A DNA stretch of 10,895 bases from an uncultured Bacillota bacterium (GTDB lineage Bacteria > Bacillota_I > Bacilli_A > RF39 > UBA660), in NCBI GenBank assembly GCA_945928335.1, contig CAMENK010000017.1, forward strand, positions 1-10,895. Reading direction: 5' to 3'. The position numbers were made by a program, and so were the translations under genes. The stretch's first letter is position 1. Every line of letters begins with the position of its first letter. This document shows, piece by piece, positions 1-7,060 of the stretch. The notes under the pieces are model-generated. The model ran no database searches and was not told where the DNA came from. It worked only from the letters and a program-made list of their open reading frames with translations.

Positions 1-479
1 AACAAGCCATAAAACCATTTTAAATCCCAGTCAATATTTAAACTAGTTATTACTAAGTGTGTACTACCTCCACCTCTCATATAAATATAGAAGAACACAA
101 CAGCAATTAATACTTGCGCTACTAATTTTTGTATGATTGAAAGTCCACCATTATTATGTTTCTTTATTTTAATATAATCATCTAAGAAACCTAAAATACT
201 ATATGAAATAAATACAAACATAATGATTATCAAAGAATGAGTTATTTCTAAACTACCTTTAAAATAAAGTACAACCATAGTAATTATAGTAGGTATTATA
301 AATATTAAACCACCTATAGTTGGAGTTCCTTCTTTTTTTAAATGCCTTTCTGTAATATGTTTACTAACATTTTGTTTAAAGTTAAGTTTTCTTAAAACTG
401 GTAATAAAAAGTATCCCAAAAATACTGCTATAAAAAAACTTACCATCAAACCTAATATTGATTTTGCTAATATAAGCAT
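1..479 (-). CDS. mraY: Phospho-MurNAc-pentapeptide translocase MraY (5' part; runs off the left edge)
   Basis: MraY transfers phospho-MurNAc-pentapeptide from its UDP carrier to undecaprenyl phosphate, giving lipid I, at the inner face of the membrane. I translated the minus strand from ATG at 479; about 159 codons are present, roughly half of a usual ~320-residue MraY, with no stop before the edge. Visible signatures: the family motif near residue 50 reads EGTPTIGG (usually GTPTMGG), and near residues 98-112 comes GFLDDYIKIKKHNNGGL with the paired active-site Asp residues of the family. The intervening stretches are hydrophobic membrane helices. The start is supported by AGGGAGTG about 6-7 nt upstream. 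It lies 69 nt downstream of the penicillin-binding protein gene on the same strand, the usual ftsI-mraY order of dcw clusters. The identification is firm. Confidence 0.96.
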   Translation of the reverse strand, partial: MLILAKSILGLMVSFFIAVFLGYFLLPVLRKLNFKQNVSKHITERHLKKEGTPTIGGLIFIIPTIITMVVLYFKGSLEITHSLIIIMFVFISYSILGFLDDYIKIKKHNNGGLSIIQKLVAQVLIAVVFFYIYMRGGGSTHLVITSLNIDWDLKWFYGL

Positions 480-500
480 TCTTATCACTCCCTAATAATA

Positions 501-528
501 ATTATACATAGTATTTTAAAATTATCAA
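501..528 (-). promoter_or_regulatory. Candidate promoter for mraY
   Basis: Read on the minus strand, TTGATA (528-523) and a perfect TATAAT (506-501) are separated by 16 bp. Transcription would start near 494, just ahead of the mraY ribosome binding site. The spacer is one base short of optimal and the DNA is very AT-rich, so a chance match is possible. If real, mraY could be expressed independently of the upstream penicillin-binding protein gene. Confidence 0.4.
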
Positions 529-548
529 ATTTATTAAACTTTTTATTG

Positions 549-2459
549 TTAATTTAACATCAACTTTACAACACTGCCTTCTTTCACTCTACTTCCTACT
601 TTAGGACTTATATCAATTACTTTATCCCCATTTCCAGTATATTCAACACTAAACCCATGTAAACTTTTAAGTGCACTTTTTTTATCCATATTTATAACAT
701 CAGGAATAGTTACATATTTAGTTTCATACCATAAATATTCTTTTGGTAACCCATTCGGATCACTTTCTATATTGTATAAATTAATTGCAGCACTCAAAAC
801 ATTTTTAGCAATAGGAGCTGCTACAGTACCACCATATTGTGTTACACCCTTAGCGCCATCTACTGCTATGTATATTACAAACTCTGGATCATTTGCCGGC
901 ATAAAGCCAATAAAAGATAATACATAATTTCCGACCATATATCTTCCATCACTACCAACCTTTTGTGCTGTTCCTGTTTTTCCACCAACACGATATCCTT
1001 CAATATAAGCATTATGACCGCTACCATTAGCAACTACACTTTCTAAAGCATATTTTACTAAATCACTAGTTTCTTTTTTTATTAAATTATTTTTCTTTAA
1101 TTGAGGTCTAAATTCTTTTATTATTATTCCCGTTTCGTTTTCACTAATACTTGAAACCACATATGGTGTATACATATTACCATCATTTACCACTGCACTT
1201 ACCGATTGTACTTGTTGTATAGCTGTTACTGATACTCCTTGTCCAAAAGAAGTAGTTGCTAATTCAAGTGGTCCTACGTCATCTAAATCAAACAAAATTC
1301 CAGAACTCTCACCATTTAAATCTATTCCAGTTTTAGTACCAAAACCAAATAAATCTATATAACTAAAAAGTTTTTCTTTACCTAATCTTTGACCCATAAC
1401 TACAAACCCAGGGTTACAAGAGTTTTCTACCACTTCTAAGAATGTTTCATCACCATGTCCTTTAGTTTTCCAACAATGTAAAGTTGTACCACTTACATTT
1501 ATTTTTCCAGTATCATAATAATGTTCTTCAAATATATTTACTAACCCTTCATTAATAGCGGCACTCAATGTCAAAATTTTAAAAGTTGATCCAGGTTCAA
1601 AACTTGACCATATAGCAAGATTTCTATTTATTGTCTCAACACTATAATTCTGATAATTCAAAGGTTCAAAAGTAGGTCTACTACTCATTGCAAGTATTTC
1701 TCCTGTTTTAGGATTCATTACTATGCCTATTGCCCCTTCTGCTTTATATTTTTTAGCAGCATTATTAAGTTCATTTTCTAAAACCAATTGTAAATCTAAA
1801 TCTATAGTTAAAGTAATATTCATTCCACTTACAGGACTAACATAAACTTCTGGCATATCTAATTTATTTCCTTTTCCATCAGAATAATATTTTATACTAC
1901 CATTAGTTCCAGTTAAAACATCATCATACATAAGTTCTAACCCACTTAATCCTTGATTATCTATTCCAACATATCCAATAACATGTGCTAAGACATCATT
2001 ATAATTATAATATCTTTTAGTTTCTTTTAATAAATAAACTCCATCATACCCTAAATTATTTATTTTTTCAGCAACTTCATAACTTAAATCTCTTCCTTCA
2101 GGATGAACTCTCTCAATAGAAGTCTTTTTATTAACATGCTTATACATTTCTTCATAGCTAATTCCTAATATTTCAGCTATATCTTTACTAACTTTTTCTT
2201 TATCTTTTATTTGACTAGGTATTAAAACTAAACTACTTGTTGTAACATTACCCGCTATTACTTTTCCATTTCTATCTAATATTTTTCCACGATCTGCTTG
2301 TACAGGTAAATTCCTACTCCATAAATTTTCAGCTAAATCATTTAGTTTTTCATATTCAATTACTTGTATATAAAAAACTCTAATAACTATTAATAAAAAA
2401 ACTAATAATACTACTAAAAATATTAATCTAATTCTATTATTTTGTAAACTTTGAAACAT
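549..2459 (-). CDS. ftsI: Class B penicillin-binding protein (FtsI/PBP2B/SpoVD type) with one PASTA domain
   Basis: This is a peptidoglycan D,D-transpeptidase that cross-links stem peptides outside the membrane. The 636 residues show a short cytoplasmic N-terminus, one membrane anchor (about 11-32), a dimerisation/pedestal domain beginning VQADRGKILDRNG (53-65), and a transpeptidase domain with all three catalytic motifs: SxxK at S291-K294 (GSTFK), SxN at S347-N349 (SCN) and KTG at 494-496 (KTGTAQ). A single PASTA domain follows (about 582-636, opening TIPDVINMDKKSALKSL). The ATG is preceded by AGGTGA. It lies between gltX (47 nt upstream) and mraY (69 nt downstream), so it is most likely the dcw-cluster septal enzyme; a PASTA domain also occurs in sporulation SpoVD, so the exact paralogue is not settled. 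No ftsL or rsmH is seen immediately upstream. Confidence 0.93.
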   Translation of the reverse strand: MFQSLQNNRIRLIFLVVLLVFLLIVIRVFYIQVIEYEKLNDLAENLWSRNLPVQADRGKILDRNGKVIAGNVTTSSLVLIPSQIKDKEKVSKDIAEILGISYEEMYKHVNKKTSIERVHPEGRDLSYEVAEKINNLGYDGVYLLKETKRYYNYNDVLAHVIGYVGIDNQGLSGLELMYDDVLTGTNGSIKYYSDGKGNKLDMPEVYVSPVSGMNITLTIDLDLQLVLENELNNAAKKYKAEGAIGIVMNPKTGEILAMSSRPTFEPLNYQNYSVETINRNLAIWSSFEPGSTFKILTLSAAINEGLVNIFEEHYYDTGKINVSGTTLHCWKTKGHGDETFLEVVENSCNPGFVVMGQRLGKEKLFSYIDLFGFGTKTGIDLNGESSGILFDLDDVGPLELATTSFGQGVSVTAIQQVQSVSAVVNDGNMYTPYVVSSISENETGIIIKEFRPQLKKNNLIKKETSDLVKYALESVVANGSGHNAYIEGYRVGGKTGTAQKVGSDGRYMVGNYVLSFIGFMPANDPEFVIYIAVDGAKGVTQYGGTVAAPIAKNVLSAAINLYNIESDPNGLPKEYLWYETKYVTIPDVINMDKKSALKSLHGFSVEYTGNGDKVIDISPKVGSRVKEGSVVKLMLN

Positions 2460-2486
2460 ATTTAGTCACCTAGTAATTTTATGTTT

Positions 2487-2519
2487 AAAAAAAGAAAAAA
2501 AGAAGATTAACTTCTCTTT
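2487..2519 (-). terminator. Possible weak intrinsic terminator/attenuator overlapping the gltX stop codon
   Basis: On the minus strand an A/G-rich arm (AAAGAGAAG, 2519-2511) can pair with CTTCTTTTT across a TTAAT loop. The stem is nine pairs including one G-U, and the gltX stop codon lies in the loop. A long T-rich tract (TTTTTTTCTTTTTTT) follows. Most pairs are A-U, so termination is probably partial, which fits a gltX-to-ftsI transcript with reduced downstream expression. Confidence 0.4.
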
Positions 2520-4150
2520 GAAATATCTTTATAATTATTAAGTCTTTTCAATACTCTTTCTTTTCCTAATATAGTTAATATTTCTTGAAGACTAGGTGTT
2601 TGAGTCTTACCAGTAACTATATATCTTAATCCTTCACAAAACTCACTTATATTTCCAGTGTATTCTAGAGGATTATTTTTATATTCTTTCATAGATACAT
2701 AATTATATTTTCTTGCAAATTCACTTATATCATTAAACCAGTTTTCAGTTTCTACATTAAATCCATTTTCTATATAATCTATATACATATCAGCATTTAA
2801 TGATAAATTTTCATATTTAGGTTCAAATAAAGAATCATACATATAATATACATTCTCATATACATCACTATATTTACCTATATCTTTTCTAGGTTTTTTA
2901 CTATTTCTTTCTATATTTAATACACTACAAGAATATTCTTCATCTTCAGTAAATATTTTATAGAAATCTTCATCATACTCTAATAAATAAGTTTTAACTT
3001 TATCATATAATTCTTTTGCAGTTAATGTACTTATATAGTTTTTACATATATTATTAAGCTTATCTAAATCAAATAATGCTCCACTTTTAGACATTCTAGA
3101 AAAATCAAATTTAAAATCATTTACTGATTTATCTGGGTTTTGCATCATCCATTCTTCAAAATCAGAAGATGCTATTGTTGCTAAATATATAACTACAGCT
3201 TCATAAGGAATTCCAAGTTCATGATAATAACTCATTGCAGCTTCTGGATCTTTCCTTTTACTTAGTTTTCTCATATTTCCTGTTTCTTCATCTATTTTAG
3301 ATAAAGGTGATATATGAGCATATTTAGGTCTTTCAAATCCTAACATATCAAAAAGTTGTAAATGAATTGGTAAACTACTTAACCATTCATCTCCACGAAT
3401 AATATGAGTACTCCTCATTAAATGATCATCTATTGCATGTGCAAAGTGATAAGTAGGAAGTCCATCAGATTTAATAATAACTATATCTAAATCATTTTCA
3501 GGAAATGCTACTTCTCCTCTAATCTCATCATGACATATTATTTTATTATCATAGTCACCATTGCTTCTTAATCTTATAACAGGTTTCTCACCTTTTTTAA
3601 TTTTTTCACATGCTTCTTCAATACTTAAACTTCTACACTTAGCCCATTCACCATAATAACCAATTCTTGCTTTTCTATGAGCTTGTATATTTCTTATATT
3701 TTCTATTTCCTCTTCACTACAAAAACAAGGATAAGCAAGTCCTAATTCAACTAAATGTTTTGCATAAGTTTGATAGATTTCTTTTCTTTCACTTTGAATA
3801 TAAGGTCCATAGTTACCCACACTATTATTATCATCAATAGGTCCTTCATCAAAAGTAACACCAAACTCTTTTAAACCATTTATTATTAAACTTATTCCAT
3901 TATCAATTGTTCTTTTAGTATCAGTATCTTCTATTCTTAAATAAAAAACACCATTAGTTTGTCTAGAAAAAGCACCACCAACAAAAGCAGCCAATAAAGC
4001 TCCAATATGAATAAATCCAGTAGGACTTGGAGCATATCTTGTAACTATTGCATCTGTATCTAAATTTCTCTTTGGATAAATTGTTTCATAATCTTCTATA
4101 GTTTTATTAATATTTGGAAATAATAAATCAGCTAAATCTTTATTTGTCAT
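2507..4150 (-). CDS. gltX: Glutamate--tRNA ligase, long clostridial-type form
   Basis: GltX charges tRNA-Glu (and, where Gln-tRNA is made by amidotransfer, tRNA-Gln) with glutamate in the cytoplasm. The class I signatures are clear: RYAPSPTGFIHIGA carries the HIGH-type motif at residues 48-51, and RKLSKRKD carries the KMSKS-type loop at 295-299. Cys142, Cys144 and Cys172 lie where a zinc-binding insert occurs in many GluRS proteins. The chain is 547 residues, longer than the common ~480-500 form. A ~35-residue N-terminal extension (LADLLFPNI...) and the block YYHELGIPYEAVVIYLATIA match, from memory, the long Clostridia variant. The ATG has AGGAGTG upstream at good spacing. It appears to have its own promoter and precedes the penicillin-binding protein gene by 47 nt. 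Confidence 0.95.
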   Translation of the reverse strand: MTNKDLADLLFPNINKTIEDYETIYPKRNLDTDAIVTRYAPSPTGFIHIGALLAAFVGGAFSRQTNGVFYLRIEDTDTKRTIDNGISLIINGLKEFGVTFDEGPIDDNNSVGNYGPYIQSERKEIYQTYAKHLVELGLAYPCFCSEEEIENIRNIQAHRKARIGYYGEWAKCRSLSIEEACEKIKKGEKPVIRLRSNGDYDNKIICHDEIRGEVAFPENDLDIVIIKSDGLPTYHFAHAIDDHLMRSTHIIRGDEWLSSLPIHLQLFDMLGFERPKYAHISPLSKIDEETGNMRKLSKRKDPEAAMSYYHELGIPYEAVVIYLATIASSDFEEWMMQNPDKSVNDFKFDFSRMSKSGALFDLDKLNNICKNYISTLTAKELYDKVKTYLLEYDEDFYKIFTEDEEYSCSVLNIERNSKKPRKDIGKYSDVYENVYYMYDSLFEPKYENLSLNADMYIDYIENGFNVETENWFNDISEFARKYNYVSMKEYKNNPLEYTGNISEFCEGLRYIVTGKTQTPSLQEILTILGKERVLKRLNNYKDISKRS

Positions 4151-4177
4151 ATAAAATCACTCCTAAATTTCATGTTA

Positions 4178-4206
4178 ATTATACTAAAAAAAGAATATTA
4201 AATCAA
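4178..4206 (-). promoter_or_regulatory. gltX promoter embedded in the preceding terminator
   Basis: On the minus strand TTGATT (4206-4201) and a perfect TATAAT (4183-4178) are separated by exactly 17 bp. Transcription would start near 4171, giving an approximately 20-nt leader containing the AGGAGTG ribosome binding site of gltX. The -35 hexamer lies in and beside the loop of the terminator hairpin at 4191-4224, and the spacer is formed by the 3' arm and T-tract of that terminator. Confidence 0.65.
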
Positions 4207-4224
4207 TAATTGCTTAATATTCTT
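4186..4224 (-). terminator. Intrinsic terminator of the tkt-lipoprotein operon
   Basis: On the minus strand, 9 nt after the lipoprotein stop codon, AAGAATATTAA (4224-4214) pairs perfectly over 11 bp with TTAATATTCTT (4201-4191) across a 12-nt loop. The T-rich run continues to about 4186. The stem is A-U rich but perfect, and position and T-tract support a minus-strand terminator. Confidence 0.75.
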
Positions 4225-4233
4225 AAATCAAAA

Positions 4234-4758
4234 CTAGTCTTCTTTAGGACATTCAAATATTTTTTCACTAAAAACATAATAATTATCTTTTTTCTTAGCA
4301 GTATATTCTTTATTATTATAACTAAATACAACTTTATTACCACTAGTTGACTTAACTTTAAAATCTTTCTTTAACTCATTACTTAATTCATCAGTTAACT
4401 CATAATCTAGTAAACATCCTCCACTAGAAGTAGTATATAATTCACCACTTATTTCTTTATATTTACTACTTATAACTTTCTCAATATCATCATATACTTC
4501 TTCAGTATAAACACTCTCAGCATATTCAACTAATGTACTCAAACTATTATATTTAGAAGATGCTACTAAATACCAAGTCTTACCATTTATTTCAGTTTTC
4601 TCGTCACTATATACGGGAAGTCCTACTCCATCTGAAGAATAAATAGTTATATAAGCTTTTTCTAGCGAATCATAAAACATTTTTTCCTTATCTTCATCTA
4701 CCTTACCACACCCTGATAATACTAATAAAATACAACAAATTAAAATTATTTTTTTCAT
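4234..4758 (-). CDS. Predicted lipoprotein of unknown function
   Basis: I do not recognise this 174-residue protein. Its first 17 residues, MKKIILICCILLVLSGC, form a signal peptide with the lipobox LSGC, so Cys17 should be lipidated and the rest anchored outside the membrane. The mature part is hydrophilic. It has a segment of aromatic strands (NGKTWYLVASSKYNSL), a helical stretch around VEYAESVYTEEVYDDIEKV, a GELYTTSSGG turn, and a final KKDNYYVFSEKIFEC. The middle loosely resembles the layout of IseA/YoeB-like inhibitors of wall hydrolases; this is a weak impression, not an assignment. Two further Cys residues (in GGCLLDY and FECPKED) could form a disulfide. The ATG has AAGGAA upstream and lies 14 nt after the transketolase stop, so the two genes are probably cotranscribed. 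It is the only gene here ending in TAG. Confidence 0.8.
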   Translation of the reverse strand: MKKIILICCILLVLSGCGKVDEDKEKMFYDSLEKAYITIYSSDGVGLPVYSDEKTEINGKTWYLVASSKYNSLSTLVEYAESVYTEEVYDDIEKVISSKYKEISGELYTTSSGGCLLDYELTDELSNELKKDFKVKSTSGNKVVFSYNNKEYTAKKKDNYYVFSEKIFECPKED

Positions 4759-4772
4759 AAAATATTCCTTTC

Positions 4773-6722
4773 TTATTTTAATAATCTTTCTACTCTCTCC
4801 AAAAGTTTATCATAAGTATAATCAAAATTATCTAAAACCTCTTCTCTAAGAGCACTAATACCAAAATCGTTTATAGTTAAGAGATATTTTTTATTATAGA
4901 CAAACTCATTCCATAAAGGATCATTGCTTGCTTCCAATACTATTATCTTAGCGCCTATAGGAAGCAATGATTCTTTATATTCTTTATCTTGTTTATTAAA
5001 CACTTCCATACTAGGCATAGAAACAACTCTTATATATAATCCTTTTTGCCTTAATTCATCTGCTAAATCAACAGCAGTTTCAAGTTCACTACCAGTTGCA
5101 ATAATTATACCAGAAAGTCTTCCTTCTTCTTTTTTTACAATATAAGCACCCTTTAAAGCACCCTCTATACTAGTACCGGATATTATACCTTTTTCTTCCT
5201 TACATAATATTAAACTACTGGTAACTTTTTTATTAGTAATATAATCCCAACTTGCAACTAATTCGTTTACATCCCCAGGTCTAAATACATACATATTAGG
5301 AATACTTCTTAAAGCACCAATTTGTTCAACGGGTTCATGCGTAGGACCATCAGGTCCTATTTTAACAGAATCATGAGTGAATATATATGTAACTGGTAAA
5401 TTCATCATAGCTGACATTCTTATAGAAGGTTTCATGTAATCACTAAAAGCTAAGAAAGTACTACAAAATGTCTTTAATCCACTAAGTGACAAACCATTCA
5501 TAATCGCAGCCATCACTCTTTCTCTAACACCAAACCTTATATTTTTACCTTTTCTATCAGTATTAAAGTCACCACCATCTTCTAAATATGTCTTAGTAGA
5601 TCTATTAGTATCAGCACTACCACCTATAAGAAGTGGATCTAATTTAGAAATTACATTCATTAAATTTTGATTAGTTTCTCTTAAATCTTCTTTCATATTT
5701 ATATCAAAATTTATTTGTAGATTTTTAATATTTATTTTTCTATTTTCTTCTAAACTTAAAAGAATATTCTTTCTATATTCATCATGTTCAATAACATAAT
5801 TATATTTAGAAACCCAACTATTATATACTTCACTAGTTCTTTTATCTACTAAATCTCTATAATATGTAATAGCCTCTTTTGATACATGAAAAGGTACTTT
5901 TGTCATATTCATTTTATCTTTAACTAAATCCATATCTTCATCACTAAGAGGTCCTGAATGAACTTTATTAGTACCTTGAATACTAGTCCCTATTCCTATT
6001 ATACTTTTTATTTCAATAATACTAGGCTTATCAGTAATAGCCTTTGCTTTTGTAATTGCTTTATCAATACTTATATAATCTTCAGCATTTAATATAGTTT
6101 CAGTATGCCACCCCATTGCTTCAAATCTTTTTAATACGTCTTCTTCAAAAACACCTTTTGTACTTCCATCTAATGTAATTTTATTTGAATCATAAAGTAC
6201 AATTAAATGACCTAATTTTAAATTTCCAGCAATAGATGCAGCCTCATAACTAATACCTTCCATTAAGTCTCCATCACTAACCATAACATAAGTATAATTA
6301 TCAATTATTTCTTTTCCAATTATACTTCTTAAATGTTCCTCAGCCATTGCCATACCAACTGCTGTTGCAAAACCATCACCAAGCATTCCAGAAGTCACTT
6401 CAACTCCTATTTTTTTATTTAACTCAGGATGCCCCGATAATTTACCTTTTCTAGTTCTCCACTTTTTTAAATCCTCAATTTCTATTGGATAACCAGAATA
6501 AAATAGAATACTATAAAGTAAAGCAGACCCATGTCCAGCACTTAAAACAAATCTATCTCTATTTATCCAATTTCCATCATCTTTATTAAAATTAAGATGT
6601 TTACTATATAAAGTATAAATAGTTGGAGCCATTGAAAGTACAATACCTGGATGCCCAGTTCCTGCTTCTTTAATCATATCTATACCTAGACTTCTTATTC
6701 CATTTATAACTTTCGTATCCAT
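4773..6722 (-). CDS. tkt: Transketolase
   Basis: Transketolase is a thiamine-diphosphate enzyme that moves two-carbon ketol units between sugar phosphates in the non-oxidative pentose phosphate pathway. The 649-residue length is normal. Motifs in order: GTGHPG (21-26), NRDRFVLSAGHGS (54-66), GHPE (97-100), the cofactor site SDGDLMEGIS...DSN (149-180, where the first Gly of the usual GDG motif is Ser), VHSGPLS, and IRFGVRER with the catalytic Glu (usually FGVREH). DGPTHEPVEQ near residue 455 is the conserved DGPTHQPVE-type motif, followed by the C-terminal domain. AGGTGA precedes the ATG. It lies downstream of the small SOS-type gene and upstream of a lipoprotein gene, matching the lexA-yneA-tkt neighbourhood of Bacillus. 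Confidence 0.95.
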   Translation of the reverse strand: MDTKVINGIRSLGIDMIKEAGTGHPGIVLSMAPTIYTLYSKHLNFNKDDGNWINRDRFVLSAGHGSALLYSILFYSGYPIEIEDLKKWRTRKGKLSGHPELNKKIGVEVTSGMLGDGFATAVGMAMAEEHLRSIIGKEIIDNYTYVMVSDGDLMEGISYEAASIAGNLKLGHLIVLYDSNKITLDGSTKGVFEEDVLKRFEAMGWHTETILNAEDYISIDKAITKAKAITDKPSIIEIKSIIGIGTSIQGTNKVHSGPLSDEDMDLVKDKMNMTKVPFHVSKEAITYYRDLVDKRTSEVYNSWVSKYNYVIEHDEYRKNILLSLEENRKINIKNLQINFDINMKEDLRETNQNLMNVISKLDPLLIGGSADTNRSTKTYLEDGGDFNTDRKGKNIRFGVRERVMAAIMNGLSLSGLKTFCSTFLAFSDYMKPSIRMSAMMNLPVTYIFTHDSVKIGPDGPTHEPVEQIGALRSIPNMYVFRPGDVNELVASWDYITNKKVTSSLILCKEEKGIISGTSIEGALKGAYIVKKEEGRLSGIIIATGSELETAVDLADELRQKGLYIRVVSMPSMEVFNKQDKEYKESLLPIGAKIIVLEASNDPLWNEFVYNKKYLLTINDFGISALREEVLDNFDYTYDKLLERVERLLK

Positions 6723-6747
6723 AATTCACCTACTCTATTCTAAGTTA

Positions 6748-6776
6748 ATTATAACACGAGCATTTTTATTTGTAAA
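6748..6776 (-). promoter_or_regulatory. Strong tkt promoter with extended -10
   Basis: On the minus strand TTTACA (6776-6771) is followed after 17 bp by TATAAT (6753-6748), with TG one base before the -10 (extended -10). The start point would be near 6741, about 18 nt from the tkt ATG. The -35 begins only 5 bp after the stop codon of the small gene at 6781, and no terminator lies between them. Confidence 0.75.
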
Positions 6777-6780
6777 TTAT

Positions 6781-6936
6781 TTAAGCATAGTAACTCCTTG
6801 TTTCTTCAGTATTTTGAGAAGTGGAAATATTTATTCTATCAATCTTCTTTGCAATCATCAACGCAAGTACAGCAACAATTATATAAAATATAACTAATCC
6901 TTTATAACTATCAAATAATTTTTCTATTTTTTTCAT
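6781..6936 (-). CDS. Small membrane protein divergent from lexA; candidate SOS cell-division inhibitor (YneA/SosA-like in position)
   Basis: This 51-codon gene was found by translating the gap upstream of lexA. It starts with MKKIEKLFDSYKGLV, has one strong membrane segment (about residues 14-28, VIFYIIVAVLALMIA), a basic stop-transfer KK, and a short polar tail ending in SYYA. The start is supported by an excellent GAAGGAGTG ribosome binding site about 7 nt upstream, and a promoter facing it resembles the lexA promoter. In Bacillus, YneA is encoded divergently from lexA and upstream of tkt, and it inhibits division during SOS; staphylococcal SosA is a small single-pass counterpart. The position and topology here match, but the LysM domain of YneA is absent, so function is inferred from context. 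No terminator separates it from tkt. Confidence 0.72.
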   Translation of the reverse strand: MKKIEKLFDSYKGLVIFYIIVAVLALMIAKKIDRINISTSQNTEETRSYYA

Positions 6937-6962
6937 TCTAATCACTCCTTCTTTCTAAATTA

Positions 6963-6991
6963 AGATTAACACACAATTTTGTTCGTGTCAA
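6963..6991 (-). promoter_or_regulatory. Promoter of the small divergent gene
   Basis: On the minus strand a perfect TTGACA (6991-6986), a 17-bp spacer and TAATCT (6968-6963, 3/6 but preceded by TG one base before) point at the 51-codon gene. The predicted start lies about 20 nt before its ATG. Aligned end to end with the lexA promoter it is identical at 18 of 29 positions, including TTGACA and the block TGTGTTAA. Confidence 0.62.
6972..6985 (-). promoter_or_regulatory. Weak LexA-box candidate at the small-gene promoter
   Basis: The minus strand reads CGAACAAAATTGTG inside the promoter spacer. The left half (CGAAC) is a perfect match to the Gram-positive LexA consensus CGAACRNRYGTTYC/G, while the right half is poor. 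Placement between -35 and -10 is ideal for repression. Confidence 0.35.
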
Positions 6992-7009
6992 TAAAAATCA
7001 TAAATTTGT

Positions 7010-7038
7010 TTGACAAATGTACGTTTCTGTGTTAACAT
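7010..7038 (+). promoter_or_regulatory. lexA promoter
   Basis: TTGACA (7010-7015) is followed after 17 bp by TAACAT (7033-7038, 4/6) with TG one base before the -10 (extended -10). Transcription would begin near 7045, leaving a short leader that holds the AAGGAGATG ribosome binding site. Confidence 0.7.
7014..7027 (+). promoter_or_regulatory. Candidate LexA operator (autoregulation of lexA)
   Basis: CAAATGTACGTTTC agrees with the Bacillus-type LexA box CGAACRNRYGTTYC at 12 of 14 positions and is itself a near-palindrome (ACGTTTC against CAAATGT). It overlaps the end of the -35 and the spacer of the lexA promoter, so bound LexA would block RNA polymerase. Confidence 0.6.
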
Positions 7039-7060
7039 AAATTTATAAGGAGATGAACTA

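Noticed and set aside
4924..5145. 73-codon plus-strand reading frame
   Set aside because: It lies antisense inside the transketolase gene, has no ribosome binding site, and its composition is the mirror of conserved coding sequence.
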